A DNA stretch of 64,000 nt from positions 1 through 64,000 of the forward strand of contig NZ_JALHRX010000019.1 in assembly GCF_023952475.1 (NCBI RefSeq), given 5' to 3'. The stretch's first letter is position 1. Every line of letters begins with the position of its first letter. The position numbers and the translations under genes were made by a program. Shown one piece after another: positions 26,773 through 35,565 of this stretch. Source of the stretch: Cupriavidus sp. WGlv3. GTDB lineage: Bacteria; Pseudomonadota; Gammaproteobacteria; Burkholderiales; Burkholderiaceae. The notes under the pieces are model-generated. The model ran no database searches and had not been told where the DNA came from. It saw nothing but the letters and a program-made list of their open reading frames with translations.

Positions 26773-28029
26773 ATGGCAGCAAATCCGTCGCCGTCCGCCG
26801 CAGAGACTGGCACGCGCATCATGGCCTGGGCCGACGCCCTGGCCGTCCACACCGAGCAGCCCGGCATGCTCACCCGCACCTACCTGACCCAGGCCCACCA
26901 CGGCGCCGCCGCGCAGCTGACCGAGTGGATGCAGCAGGCCGGCATGACGGTGCGCCGCGATGCCGCCGGCAACGTGATCGGCCGCTACGAGGGCACCACG
27001 CCCGACGCGCCGGCCCTGCTGACCGGCTCGCATTTCGACACGGTGCGCGACGCCGGCCGCTATGACGGCAACCTGGGCGTGATCCTGCCGATCGCCTGCG
27101 TGGCGGAATGGAACCGGCAGGGCAAGCGCTTTCCGTTCGCGCTCGAGGTAGTAGGCTTCGCCGAGGAAGAGGGTGTGCGCTTCAAGGCCACGCTGCTGGG
27201 CAGCCGCGCCATCGCCGGCACCTTCGACAACAACGTGCTGGACAACCTCGACGACAGCGGCAAGACCATGCGCGAGGTGATGCGCGAAGCCGGGTTCGAC
27301 GCCGCCGCGCTGCCCGCGGCAAAGCATGACCGTAGCAAGGTGGCGGCCTTTATCGAGGTGCATATCGAGCAAGGCCCGGTGCTGCTGAACGAAGGCCTGC
27401 CGGTGGGCGTGGTGACCGCGATTTCCGGCGCGACCCGCTTCCTGGTCGAACTCGAAGGCCTGGCCGGCCATGCCGGCACCGTGCCGATGGACATGCGCCG
27501 CGACGCCGCCATGGCCGGCGCCGAAATCGGCCTGTATATCGAGAAGCGCTGCGGCGGCAAGCCGGGCCTGGTCGGCACCGTGGGCCAGTTCAACGTGCCC
27601 AACGGCGCCACCAACGTGGTGCCGGGCCGCGCCGTGTTCTCCATCGACATCCGCGCCGGCGAGGACGCCGAGCGCGAGGCCGCCGTCAACGACGTGCTGG
27701 CCGAGATCGAGCGCGTCTGCGCGCGCCGCAACGTGCGCGCGCAGATCCGCAAGACCCACGAGGCCAGGAGCGTTCCCTGCGCCCCGTGGCTGCAAGAGCA
27801 ATGGGCCGCCGCCATTGCCCGCCAGGGCGTGCCGGTGCGCCACCTGCCGTCGGGCGCCGGCCACGACGCCATGGCCATTGCCGCCATCGCCGATGTCGCC
27901 ATGCTGTTCGTGCGCTGCGGCAACGGCGGCATCAGCCACCATCCCACCGAAACCATGACCGCCGAGGATGCCGCACTGTCCGCGCGCGTGTTCAGCGATT
28001 TCGTCGAGCACTTCCGGCTGCCGCAGTAA
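26773..28029 (+). CDS. M20 amidohydrolase of the allantoate amidohydrolase / N-carbamoylase group
   Basis: This 418-residue metalloenzyme belongs to the AllC/HyuC group. Its metal-ligand segments are GSHFDTVRDAGRYDGNLGV, GFAEEEGVRF, FIEVHIEQGPVL, and near the end GAGHDAMAIA and ISHHPTE. The dimerisation domain contains the substrate-binding segment GLAGHAGTVPMDMRRDA. Members hydrolyse allantoate, ureidoglycine or N-carbamoyl amino acids, releasing ammonia. Sequence alone does not separate these. A good ribosome-binding site (AGGAGACACGC) precedes the ATG. It is paired with an M20 deacylase gene and divergent from dctA. Confidence 0.88.
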   Translation: MAANPSPSAAETGTRIMAWADALAVHTEQPGMLTRTYLTQAHHGAAAQLTEWMQQAGMTVRRDAAGNVIGRYEGTTPDAPALLTGSHFDTVRDAGRYDGNLGVILPIACVAEWNRQGKRFPFALEVVGFAEEEGVRFKATLLGSRAIAGTFDNNVLDNLDDSGKTMREVMREAGFDAAALPAAKHDRSKVAAFIEVHIEQGPVLLNEGLPVGVVTAISGATRFLVELEGLAGHAGTVPMDMRRDAAMAGAEIGLYIEKRCGGKPGLVGTVGQFNVPNGATNVVPGRAVFSIDIRAGEDAEREAAVNDVLAEIERVCARRNVRAQIRKTHEARSVPCAPWLQEQWAAAIARQGVPVRHLPSGAGHDAMAIAAIADVAMLFVRCGNGGISHHPTETMTAEDAALSARVFSDFVEHFRLPQ

Positions 28030-28085
28030 GCCAGCGCGCCCGGAAGCCCCGCCCGAACCTCCTTCTGTTGTTACGAGAACAAGTC

Positions 28086-29354
28086 ATGACCGCACGAGAC
28101 AATATGAACCCCATCGAAACCACGCTGACGCAGTTCATCGACCAGCACCGCCCGCAGCAGGAAGCCTTCCTGGCCGAACTGGTCAAGGTGCCGTCAGACA
28201 ACCCGGCCGGCGATTGCGACGCGCACGGCAAGCGCGCCAAGGAACTGCTGGAGGGCCTGGGTTTCACGGTGGAGGCCCACAAGGTGCCCGACGAGCAGGT
28301 CAAGGCCGCCGGCATGATCAGCGCCACCAACCTGATCGTGCGCAAGCAGTTCGGCACGGGCGGCCCGGTCATCGCCATGAACGCCCACGGCGACGTGGTG
28401 CCCCCCGGCCTGGGCTGGACCAAGGACCCGTACGGCGGCGAGATCGCCAACAGCGAGCACGGCCCGGTCATGTACGGCCGTGGCGTGGCGGTGTCCAAGT
28501 CGGACTTCGCCACCTACACCTACGCCGTGCTGGCGCTGATGGAAGCCGAGAAGCAGGGCGCGAAGATCAACGGCGCGGTCGAGCTGCAGTTCACCTATGA
28601 CGAGGAAACCGGCGGCGACATCGGCCCGAAGTTCCTGCTGGACAACAACCTGAGCAAGGCCGACTATGCGATCTCGGCCGGGTTCTCATACGGCATCACC
28701 TCGTCGCACAACGGCTGCCTGCACGTTGAAGTGACCGTGAAGGGCAAGCAGGGCCACGCCGCCATGCCGCACACCGGCGTCGACGCGATCGAGGCCGCCA
28801 CCCACATCCTGCAGGCCATCTATGGCCTGCGCGCGGAACTGGCCACGCGCAAGTCGAAGGTGCCGGGCATCGACACCGCCACGCTGAACGTCGGCCTGAT
28901 CAAGGGCGGCATCAACACCAACGTGGTGCCGGACCTGGTGACCTTCCGCGTCGACCGCCGCATGATCCCCGAGGAAATCGGCTTCGACGCCGAGGGCGAG
29001 ATCCGCGCCGTGGTCGAGCAAGCCGCCAAGGACCGCCCGGGCATTGAAGTGAAGGTCGAGCGCATCATCCTGGCCGAGCCGCTGTCGGAACTGCCGGGCG
29101 TGGAAAAGCTGATCGGCGCGCTGAAGAGCCGCGCCGAGTCGGTCTTCGGCGTCGAGATCCCGGTGCAGGGCGTGCCGCTGTACACCGACGCGCGCCACTA
29201 CACCAAGCGCGGCATCCCCACCGTGCTGTACGGTGCCGGCCCGCGCACGCTGATGGAAGCCCGCGGCCACAACTCGGACGAAAACCTGCGCCTGAACGAC
29301 CTGAACCGTGCCACCAAGGTGGTGGCCCTGGCGCTGTCGGACCTGATGCAGTAA
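28086..29354 (+). CDS. M20 family peptidase / N-deacylase (ArgE/DapE-like)
   Basis: This 422-residue enzyme has the M20 dizinc pattern: NAHGDVVPPG with the first ligand, YGRGVAVSKSDFA with the bridging aspartate region, FTYDEETGGDIGP with the catalytic glutamate, and a late histidine in EARGHNSDENLRL. The dimerisation lid has VTVKGKQGHAAMPHTGVDA. It is 56 bases downstream of the amidohydrolase and ends at a strong terminator, so the two form an operon. The substrate is probably an N-acyl or N-carbamoyl compound. ATG 28086 was chosen; the ATG at 28104 is possible. Confidence 0.87.
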   Translation: MTARDNMNPIETTLTQFIDQHRPQQEAFLAELVKVPSDNPAGDCDAHGKRAKELLEGLGFTVEAHKVPDEQVKAAGMISATNLIVRKQFGTGGPVIAMNAHGDVVPPGLGWTKDPYGGEIANSEHGPVMYGRGVAVSKSDFATYTYAVLALMEAEKQGAKINGAVELQFTYDEETGGDIGPKFLLDNNLSKADYAISAGFSYGITSSHNGCLHVEVTVKGKQGHAAMPHTGVDAIEAATHILQAIYGLRAELATRKSKVPGIDTATLNVGLIKGGINTNVVPDLVTFRVDRRMIPEEIGFDAEGEIRAVVEQAAKDRPGIEVKVERIILAEPLSELPGVEKLIGALKSRAESVFGVEIPVQGVPLYTDARHYTKRGIPTVLYGAGPRTLMEARGHNSDENLRLNDLNRATKVVALALSDLMQ

Positions 29355-29390
29355 GGCTGCGCGCCGCAGGCGCCGGGCTTTGATGGAAAG

Positions 29391-29420
29391 ACGCCACGGA
29401 GGTATCCGTGGCGTTCTTTT
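29391..29420 (+). terminator. Rho-independent terminator of the amidohydrolase operon
   Basis: ACGCCACGGA (29391-29400) and TCCGTGGCGT (29405-29414) form a perfect 10-bp stem with a GGTA loop, followed by TCTTTT. Confidence 0.93.
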
Positions 29421-29432
29421 GGGACGATCCGG

Positions 29433-29723
29433 TCAGGTCCGATCTTCGACCGGCGGCCAACAGCGCGACGTATGCACCAACGCCAGCACCAGCACCGTAT
29501 CGCCTTCGATCTCGTAAATCAGGCGATAGTGTTCGTGAACCACCAGTTCACGCGTGCCTTGCACGCTGCCGGCCGGCGCCAGCACGGGGAACGCGCACAA
29601 GCGCTCCGCTGCCTGGAAAAACCGTTCATCCAGGCGGGCAGCAGCTTCGACGTCATCCTGAGCGATGAACTCGAAGATCAGTGTGCGATCGCGCCTGGCC
29701 AGTGCGGTCCAGACCGCCCTCAA
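29433..29723 (-). CDS. ParE/RelE superfamily toxin
   Basis: This 96-residue protein has the ParE pattern: an N-terminal VWTALARRDRTLIFEFIAQ helix pair, RLCAFPVLAPAGSVQGTRELVVHEHYRLIYEI and a final strand VLVLALVHTSRCWPP. ParE toxins poison gyrase, while RelE relatives cleave mRNA; the sequence favours ParE but does not prove it. Its start overlaps the antitoxin stop by four bases (ATGA), antitoxin first, as usual for parDE. The downstream end faces the terminator at 29391-29420. Confidence 0.85.
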   Translation of the reverse strand: MRAVWTALARRDRTLIFEFIAQDDVEAAARLDERFFQAAERLCAFPVLAPAGSVQGTRELVVHEHYRLIYEIEGDTVLVLALVHTSRCWPPVEDRT

Positions 29724-30004
29724 GCCCGCCGCCGGGCCGCAGCGCGCCAGGCCGCAAACTCCGCTTCGATCTGTTCCGCGGGGATGCCGCCCGCGTCACG
29801 CAGCGAGGCGCGGGAAGCTTCTACCTTGTTGCGCAGGAAAACCTCGTAGTCGCGCTTTCGGGCGCTGTGGTCGAGGAACTCGCGCACCAGGTCCTGAAGC
29901 GCTTGCGACGGCGTGAGTCCCTGTGCCGTGACTTCGGCAATGAACGCGTCATGCAGCCGGGCGTCCAGCGTGAATGTGAATTTGGTTTCTTCCGACACAA
30001 GCAT
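29720..30004 (-). CDS. ParD/RHH-like antitoxin
   Basis: This 94-residue protein has an N-terminal ribbon-helix-helix-like segment (TKFTFTLDARLHDAFIAEVTA followed by TPSQALQDLVREFLD) and a charged helical C terminus that would cover the toxin (IPAEQIEAEFAAWRAAARRR). Gene order, the 4-base overlap and size support an antitoxin for the ParE-like protein. The promoter region just upstream has nested inverted repeats suited to autorepression. Confidence 0.82.
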   Translation of the reverse strand: MLVSEETKFTFTLDARLHDAFIAEVTAQGLTPSQALQDLVREFLDHSARKRDYEVFLRNKVEASRASLRDAGGIPAEQIEAEFAAWRAAARRRA

Positions 30005-30008
30005 TTCC

Positions 30009-30056
30009 GGTGTCCTCGTAATGACAAAGTATAGGCATTGTCGATATCAGGACACC
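30009..30056 (-). promoter_or_regulatory. Promoter/operator of the ParDE-like operon
   Basis: GGTGTCCT (30009-30016) and AGGACACC (30049-30056) are perfect inverted repeats that flank a minus-strand -10 element TATACT (30028-30033) and an inner inverted pair GACAA/TTGTC (30023-30027, 30038-30042). The nested symmetry fits a ribbon-helix-helix antitoxin controlling its own promoter. No good -35 element is visible. Confidence 0.55.
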
Positions 30057-30101
30057 TGCATGGCGATAAGACCCGTCTGAACTTGCTGCAGCCGATTCCG
30101 C

Positions 30102-30686
30102 CTACACCGGCAGCGTCGCCGCCCCCGCACCCAGCATCCGCTGCATCAGCACCGTATCGATCCACTGTCCGTGCTTGAACCCCACCGCTTCCAGCCGGCC
30201 GACGGTGCGGAAGCCCAGCCGTTCGTGCACGGCCAGCGAGCCCGCGCCTTCGCCGGCGGCGGTGCACGCGATCACGGCGACCATCTGGCGCCACGGGCCG
30301 GTTTCGCAGCGGGCGATCAGCGCGGCCAGCAGCGCCTGACCCAGGCCTTCGCCGACGCGGCGGTGGTCGATGTAGATCGAGTCCTCGATGGCGAAGCGGT
30401 AGGCGCTGCGCGCGCGGTAGGCCGAGGCATAGGCGTAGCCCAGCACCTCGCCGTCGCGCTCGGCAACCAGATAGGGCAGCCCCTTGCGGTGCACTTCGGG
30501 CAGGCGCAGCTGCATCTCGTCGACGCTCGGCGGCACTTCCTCGAACGAAGCGCGGCCCTGCTGCACGTGGTGGGCGTAGATCGCGTGGATGGCGGCAATG
30601 TCGGCGCGGGTAGCGTCGCGCAGCGTAAACGGCTGGCGCGTGCCAGGGTCGCGTGGCGTGGTGATGGAAGCAGGAATGGAGGTCAT
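30102..30686 (-). CDS. GNAT N-acetyltransferase, phosphinothricin/methionine-sulfoximine acetyltransferase-like
   Basis: This 194-residue acetyltransferase resembles the Pat/Bar/MnaT group: FTLRDATRADIAAIHAIYAHHV at the start, SFEEVPPSVDEM, LVAERDGEVLGYAYASAYRAR, DSIYIDHRRVGEGLGQALL (acetyl-CoA pyrophosphate loop), and a C-terminal LGFRTVGRLEAVGFKHGQWIDTVLM-like region. Members acetylate methionine sulfoximine or phosphinothricin, or more general amino acid analogues. The ATG at 30686 fits the family start; an upstream in-frame start adds 23 unrelated residues. It is divergent from the ArsC-like gene. Confidence 0.87.
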   Translation of the reverse strand: MTSIPASITTPRDPGTRQPFTLRDATRADIAAIHAIYAHHVQQGRASFEEVPPSVDEMQLRLPEVHRKGLPYLVAERDGEVLGYAYASAYRARSAYRFAIEDSIYIDHRRVGEGLGQALLAALIARCETGPWRQMVAVIACTAAGEGAGSLAVHERLGFRTVGRLEAVGFKHGQWIDTVLMQRMLGAGAATLPV

Positions 30687-30858
30687 CGGAAATGGCGCCT
30701 GGGGCAAGAACCGGTGCCACGCACGATGCGTGCCGGTGGCGATGCACCCCGTCATGCTGCGCGGCGGCCGCGGTCTTGTATATAGTGCGGGTGAATTTGC
30801 ACCGCATTAGTGCCGATGCCCCGCCACGGGGCGCGGCCATGACAAGAAAGGACCTGCC

Positions 30859-31218
30859 ATGATCACCATCTACCACAACCCCCGTTGCTCCAAGTCGCGC
30901 GAGACCCTCGCCCTGGTCCAGGCCGCCGCCGAGCGGCTGGGAGAGCCGGTGGAGATCGTGGAGTACCTGAAGGATCCGCCGTCGCTGTCGACGCTGCGCC
31001 AGTTGCACACCCTGCTGGGCGTGCCGGTGCGCGAGATGCTGCGTGACAACGAAGCGCCCTATGCCGAACTGGGCCTGGCCGACCCCGGCCTGACCGATGC
31101 CGAGCTGCTGGCGGCGATGGCCGACAACCCCATCCTGCTGCAGCGTCCGGTGGTGGTGCGCAACCGCCGCGCGGCGATCGGCCGCCCGCCCGAGAACGTG
31201 GCGCCGCTGCTGGCCTGA
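30859..31218 (+). CDS. ArsC family reductase (glutaredoxin-type arsenate reductase homologue)
   Basis: This 119-residue thioredoxin-fold protein starts MITIYHNPRCSKSRETL, with the catalytic cysteine at position 10 and the usual arginine-rich C-terminal half (ILLQRPVVVRNRRAAIGRPPENV). It resembles E. coli YfgD and ArsC, which reduce arsenate with glutathione and glutaredoxin. There is no arsenite pump or ArsR repressor beside it, so it may be a housekeeping paralogue. The ribosome-binding site AAGGACCTGCC is good. Confidence 0.88.
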   Translation: MITIYHNPRCSKSRETLALVQAAAERLGEPVEIVEYLKDPPSLSTLRQLHTLLGVPVREMLRDNEAPYAELGLADPGLTDAELLAAMADNPILLQRPVVVRNRRAAIGRPPENVAPLLA

Positions 31219-31227
31219 AATAGAACC

Positions 31228-31250
31228 GGCCCCCACGGTGTGTGGGGGCC
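31228..31250 (+). terminator. Hairpin after the ArsC-like gene
   Basis: GGCCCCCAC (31228-31236) and GTGGGGGCC (31242-31250) form a perfect 9-bp stem with a 5-base loop 10 bases after the stop codon. There is no T-run, so it is either a weak terminator or an mRNA-stabilising hairpin between converging genes. Confidence 0.5.
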
Positions 31251-31288
31251 GGCCGGTCTGCGAGGCAGTCTGCTTCAGGCAGGGTCGT

Positions 31289-31516
31289 CTAATGAACACC
31301 CAGCCAGTGCATGGCCTCCTGACCGAAAGCGATGGCCGCCAGCACCACCAGCAGCACCACCAGCGTCACGGTGCTGATGTAGAGCGTGGCCTTGGCGACT
31401 TCGGCGTCCTCATCCGAGGAATGACGATGGGTAATGGGCGTGGCGTCCCGCGTGGCATGCGGCCAATGGATCCGGCCGGCCAAGTCTCTCAAGTGCAGGT
31501 CGGTAGGGAAACGCAT
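31289..31516 (-). CDS. Small single-pass membrane protein, function unknown
   Basis: This 75-residue protein starts at an ATG at 31516 behind a strong ribosome-binding site (GAGGAGGTGTCGATC). Residues 46-65 (YISTVTLVVLLVVLAAIAFG) form one membrane segment; the N-terminal half is charged and His-rich (HATRDATPITHRHSSDEDAE). No family is recognised. It is probably monocistronic. A longer frame upstream lacks a ribosome-binding site. Confidence 0.6.
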   Translation of the reverse strand: MRFPTDLHLRDLAGRIHWPHATRDATPITHRHSSDEDAEVAKATLYISTVTLVVLLVVLAAIAFGQEAMHWLGVH

Positions 31517-31722
31517 GATCGACACCTCCTCGGCAGGCGCCGCGCGGTCCGGGCAGGATGGCTCAAACGTCATATGGCGTGGCTGCGCAAGTGCGCCGGT
31601 TAGTCATGGCTCGTTTCGCCCGGTAACGCCATATTCGCTTCTACTATAGGCGGGCTGGCGCCGGATGCGAGCGGCGGCCTGCAAGGGACATGCCGCCGCG
31701 CTTGGCGCGGCGCAACAGCCGA

Positions 31723-32379
31723 TCAGGCCTGTGTCGGCGGAGGTGAGGGCACGCTTGCGCTGACTCCCTCTGCGGGCGTCAGTGCTGCCAGTGCCGCTTC
31801 ACGGTCCCGCAGCGTCGCCAGCATGTTGCAGAACAGCGCGCCCTGTTCCATCGCATCGTCGAGCGCCACGTGGGTGTGCGGCAGCGGATCCATCCATCCG
31901 GCCGGGAAGGCCGCCTTGACGGTCTTGCGATAGGGCCGCCCGGTCAGCGCGAAGCCCAGCGTCTTGACGTCGAGCGCGGCCCAGCCGAATGGCGAGCGCC
32001 CGGCGAAGCGCATCATGTACCAGAACATCCAGGTGAAATCGAAACCCGCCGGAAAGGCGACGAAGACCGGCTTGCCGGGCAGGGCCTCGACCCATTCGAC
32101 ATAGCGCACCAGGGCATCCTCGGGGCGCTGCAGGTCGCGCCGACAGGCGCTCCAGGCTTCGGGCTGGGTTTGCCACCACTGCATCTGCACCGGGTGGCCG
32201 GCGGCGCCGGGCAGGGTTTCGAGGTTGGCCGAGAAGGTGCCGAGCACGGTCTTGTCGGCCAGCATCGCCACCGAGGCGAAAGACAGCATCGAGTGCGGGC
32301 CCGGGATCGGGCCGTCGGCCTCGACGTCGGTGCTGACGTAGATCTCGGGACGGGTATCGGGCGCTTGTCGCTTGGCCAT
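31723..32379 (-). CDS. DEDD-superfamily 3'-5' exonuclease-like protein
   Basis: This 218-residue protein has an exonuclease-like fold with [14 protein letters not shown] near the N terminus (first Asp and Glu), [14 protein letters not shown] in the middle, and [16 protein letters not shown] late (His and final Asp). This arrangement fits the DnaQ/RNase T group, although the usual DxExT order is altered to DVEADG. Its substrate is unknown. It lies four bases after the metallo-hydrolase gene and is surely co-transcribed with it. Confidence 0.78.
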   Translation of the reverse strand: MAKRQAPDTRPEIYVSTDVEADGPIPGPHSMLSFASVAMLADKTVLGTFSANLETLPGAAGHPVQMQWWQTQPEAWSACRRDLQRPEDALVRYVEWVEALPGKPVFVAFPAGFDFTWMFWYMMRFAGRSPFGWAALDVKTLGFALTGRPYRKTVKAAFPAGWMDPLPHTHVALDDAMEQGALFCNMLATLRDREAALAALTPAEGVSASVPSPPPTQA

Positions 32380-32383
32380 GGCC

Positions 32384-33034
32384 TCAGCCCGCGTCGACCA
32401 GGTGATCGGCGACGAACGGGTTGTTGCGGCGCTCTTCGCCGAAGGTCGAGACCGGGCCGTGCCCGGGGATAAAGGTCACGTCCTCGCCCAACGGCCACAG
32501 CCGCGTGCGGATCGAGCGGATCAGGTCGGCGTGGTTGCCGCGCGGGAAGTCGGTGCGGCCGATCGACCCCGCGAACAGCACGTCGCCGACCACGGCCAGC
32601 CGGTTGGGACGCGAGAAGAACACCACGTGGCCCGGGGTATGGCCGGGGCAATGGTAGACCTCCAGGGTCTCGTTGCCGAACTGCACGGTGTCGCCATTCT
32701 CGAGCCAGCGGTCGGGCTCGAAGCTCTCGGCGTGGCCGAAGCCGAAGCGGCGGGTCTGCTCGGGCAACTGCTCGATCCAGAAGCGCTCGTCCTGCTGCGG
32801 GCCCTCGATCGGGATGCCGAGTTCGCGCGACAGCGCCGCGGCGCCGGCGCAATGGTCGACGTGGCCGTGCGTCAGAAAGATCTTTTCCAGCGTGACGCCT
32901 TGCTCTTTCACCGCCGCGCGGATGCGGTCGAGGTCGCCGCCGGGATCGCAGACGGCGGCGGCGCCGTTGCTTTCATCGATCAGCAAGGAACAGTTCTGCT
33001 GGAAGGGCGTGACGGGAATGAGCAGGGCTTTCAT
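32384..33034 (-). CDS. Metallo-beta-lactamase fold hydrolase (glyoxalase II-like)
   Basis: This 216-residue protein has the [11 protein letters not shown] zinc motif near residue 55, then [29 protein letters not shown] and [19 protein letters not shown], all characteristic of the YcbL/glyoxalase-II-like group. Such enzymes hydrolyse thioesters such as S-lactoylglutathione. The start [15 protein letters not shown] is conserved in the group; the open frame beyond it is not. It forms a tight two-gene operon with the exonuclease-like gene. Confidence 0.88.
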   Translation of the reverse strand: MKALLIPVTPFQQNCSLLIDESNGAAAVCDPGGDLDRIRAAVKEQGVTLEKIFLTHGHVDHCAGAAALSRELGIPIEGPQQDERFWIEQLPEQTRRFGFGHAESFEPDRWLENGDTVQFGNETLEVYHCPGHTPGHVVFFSRPNRLAVVGDVLFAGSIGRTDFPRGNHADLIRSIRTRLWPLGEDVTFIPGHGPVSTFGEERRNNPFVADHLVDAG

Positions 33035-33305
33035 GGAGGTCTTATATAGCCGGCGGGTACCGGACCCGGCGTCCTGGCGGCGTGATCGGCGACAGTGCCC
33101 ATGATTGTAGCGCCCGGGACGTCGGGCCCGCCCGGCGGCTTCCATGTGATCAGTGGAGTACCCCTCGCAGGCCGCGCTGCATCGGGCCGAATCCCTTGCC
33201 ACAAGCGGGATTCCGGCCAATTAGGCCCCGATCGTGCGAAATCGCACAGATTTCGTAACAAATTGAAAGAGATAGTCCCAAACAGTCAATGTTAGACTGC
33301 CGCCC

Positions 33306-34073
33306 ATGTTACGGATCTCCGCTCTCACCAAGCGCTGGCAACGGCTGGCCAAGCTCGGCGCATGCACCGCATGCGCCGTGGTGCTGGCCGCTTGTGCCAC
33401 GCCGCCCGAAAGCGATACCGCTGGCACCGACGCCGGCGATGCCGTGCCCACGCGCGCGGCAAAAAACGGCAAGCCTGCCCGGACCGAACGCGCCGAGCCC
33501 AGGTCCGCCGCGCGCACGCCTGACACCGGCAGCTGGAACCTGTTCGGCTATGACCCCGACGAAGGCCGCAGCGGCAACTCGCTCGAAGGCCTGCGCGCCG
33601 ACATCGGCACGTTCGAACAGCGCGGCGTGGCCTCGTGGTACGGCAAGGGCTTCCATGGCCGCAAGACCGCCAACGGCGAGCGCTTCGACATGCGCGCCAT
33701 GACCGCGGCGCATCCGTCGCTGCCGCTGGACAGCTGGGTGCTGGTGCGCAACCTGCGCAACAACAAGGTCGCGGTGCTGCGCATCAATGACCGCGGCCCG
33801 TACCACGGCAACCGCGTGCTGGATGTGTCCTACGGCGCGGCGCGCCGCCTGGGCTTTGTCGAGCGCGGCGCCACCAACGTCGAGATCCGCCGCCTGACCC
33901 GCACCGAGGTCGCCGCGCTGGGCCCGCAGGTCGATGCCGGCGGCACCGAGGCCGGCGACGGCAGCGGTGATGACGACGTGTCCGTGCCGGAACTGGCCAA
34001 TTCGCTGGCGCCCGCCAAGTCTGGCAAGGCGGCCAGGGCCAGCGGCAAGACCGTCAAGCGCAAGCGCCACTGA
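33306..34073 (+). CDS. rlpA: Septal-ring lytic transglycosylase RlpA family lipoprotein
   Basis: This 255-residue protein starts with a lipoprotein signal (lipobox LAAC, cysteine at about residue 30). A low-complexity linker precedes a double-psi beta-barrel domain with the RlpA motifs ASWYGKGFHGRKTANGE, MTAAHPSLPLDSWVLVRNL and VLRINDRGPYHGNRVLDVS. RlpA in Pseudomonas cleaves naked glycan strands at the division septum. The C-terminal SPOR domain of many relatives is absent; instead there is a basic tail (KTVKRKRH). A palindrome, GTGCGA-AA-TCGCAC at 33234-33247, lies about 60 bases upstream. Confidence 0.9.
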   Translation: MLRISALTKRWQRLAKLGACTACAVVLAACATPPESDTAGTDAGDAVPTRAAKNGKPARTERAEPRSAARTPDTGSWNLFGYDPDEGRSGNSLEGLRADIGTFEQRGVASWYGKGFHGRKTANGERFDMRAMTAAHPSLPLDSWVLVRNLRNNKVAVLRINDRGPYHGNRVLDVSYGAARRLGFVERGATNVEIRRLTRTEVAALGPQVDAGGTEAGDGSGDDDVSVPELANSLAPAKSGKAARASGKTVKRKRH

Positions 34074-34169
34074 GCGCGCCAGCGCCGTCGCATGCCGCCG
34101 CGCGCTGACACTTCCTCCTTACATTCTGACCTGCAGGCCCGCGCCGGTGTCCGCGCGCGGGCCGTGCCA

Positions 34170-35075
34170 TCAATCGCCGGCGTCGCCGGCACGCTGCGCC
34201 AGCGCCAGCTGATACAGTGCGCCGGTCTCCGCGCCGGTGATCGCGGCCGCCAGCTTGGCGGCGCGCTTGGCCGGCAGCTCGGCCAGCAGCAGCGCCAGCA
34301 CGCGCTGCGCTTCGGCATCCGGCACGCCATCAGCGGCGGCGCTGCCGGCCCCCTCCACCACCAGCACGAATTCCCCCTTGGCCCGGTTCGGGTCGGCCGC
34401 GAGCCAGGCCGGCGCCTGCGCCACCGGCACCACGGCGATGTCTTCGAACAGCTTGGTCAGTTCGCGCCCTACCAGCAGCCGGCGCTCGCCCGGCAGGCCC
34501 GCGGCCAGCGCGGCGAGGGTGTCGGCGATGCGGTGCGGCGCCTCGTAGCAGACCCAGGCGTGCTCCAGCGCCGCCAGCCGGGCGATCGCCTCGGTGCGGG
34601 CCTTGGGCTTGGGGGGCAGGAAGCCGGCAAAGGTGAAGCGGCCCGCGCCGGCATCGAGCAGGTCGCCCGCCACCGACAGCGCCGCCACCGCCGCGCTGGG
34701 ACCGGGCAGGGGCACCACCGGATGGCCGGCGGCGCGCACTGCCTCGACCAGCCGCGCGCCGGGGTCGGAGATACCGGGCGTGCCGGCGTCCGAGACGTAG
34801 GCGATGCGCTCGCCCGCCGCCAGGCGTTCGGCGATGCGGCCCGCGGCCTCGCGCTCGTTGTGCTCGTGCACCGCCACCAGCGGGCGCTGCAGGCCGACGC
34901 GCGACAGCAACTGGCCGGTATTGCGGGTGTCTTCGCAGGCCACGGCGTCGGCCAGCCCCAGCACATGCAGCGCGCGCAGCGACAGGTCGGCGACATTGCC
35001 GATGGGCGTGGCCACGACATAGAGCGTGCCGGCCGGGTACGACTGGCTTGCCGCCAGGGAGATCCAGTCACTCAT
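34170..35075 (-). CDS. rsmI: 16S rRNA (cytidine-1402 2'-O)-methyltransferase RsmI
   Basis: This 301-residue methyltransferase of the SAM-dependent tetrapyrrole-methylase fold has GTLYVVATPIGNVADLS, EDTRNTGQLLS, YVSDAGTPGISDPG, PLPGPSAAVAALSVAG, FAGFLPPKPKAR and CYEAPHRIADTL. It modifies C1402 in the ribosomal decoding centre. It is divergent from yraN with only 18 bases between starts, the same arrangement as yraL/yraM-yraN in E. coli, but without the lpoA gene. Confidence 0.95.
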   Translation of the reverse strand: MSDWISLAASQSYPAGTLYVVATPIGNVADLSLRALHVLGLADAVACEDTRNTGQLLSRVGLQRPLVAVHEHNEREAAGRIAERLAAGERIAYVSDAGTPGISDPGARLVEAVRAAGHPVVPLPGPSAAVAALSVAGDLLDAGAGRFTFAGFLPPKPKARTEAIARLAALEHAWVCYEAPHRIADTLAALAAGLPGERRLLVGRELTKLFEDIAVVPVAQAPAWLAADPNRAKGEFVLVVEGAGSAAADGVPDAEAQRVLALLLAELPAKRAAKLAAAITGAETGALYQLALAQRAGDAGD

Positions 35076-35093
35076 GCTTGAGAACTTCCGTTG

Positions 35094-35504
35094 ATGCGAT
35101 CATTCAAATCCACCACGCAGGTGCCGGCCAGGCAGGCGCCAAGCCGGCAGGCACGCGGGGCGCAGGCGGAGGACCGGGCCCTGGCCCACTTGCGGCGCCA
35201 GGGCCTGGAGCCCGTGGTGCGCAATTATCGCTGCAAAGGCGGCGAGATCGACCTGGTGATGCGCGCGCCGGACGGCACGCTGGTGTTCGTCGAGGTGCGC
35301 CAGCGCAGCGGACGGGGCTTCGGCGGCGCCGCGGCCAGCGTCACGCCGGCCAAGCAGCGGCGCGTGCTGCTGGCCGCCGGGCACTACCTGGCCACGCTGG
35401 CCCGGGTGCCGCCATGCCGCTTCGACGTGGTGGCGCTCGAACCCGGCCGGCTCGAGTGGCTGCAGCACGCCTTTGACCTGGATGCTGCCGGGGCTGGGTC
35501 ATAA
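35094..35504 (+). CDS. yraN: YraN/UPF0102 family endonuclease-like protein
   Basis: This 136-residue protein has the UPF0102 core: [27 protein letters not shown], then [22 protein letters not shown], a restriction-endonuclease-like pattern with Asp and Glu-x-Arg/Lys. The biological role is unknown, though the family is linked to DNA processing. ATG 35094 is chosen; TTG at 35091 is just upstream. It is followed after 61 bases by the SIS-domain gene, in conserved synteny. Confidence 0.88.
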   Translation: MRSFKSTTQVPARQAPSRQARGAQAEDRALAHLRRQGLEPVVRNYRCKGGEIDLVMRAPDGTLVFVEVRQRSGRGFGGAAASVTPAKQRRVLLAAGHYLATLARVPPCRFDVVALEPGRLEWLQHAFDLDAAGAGS

Positions 35505-35565
35505 TGCACGGCAAACATGAAGGGCGATTCGCGGATCGCCATGGCAACAAGCGGGCCCCAGAGCC

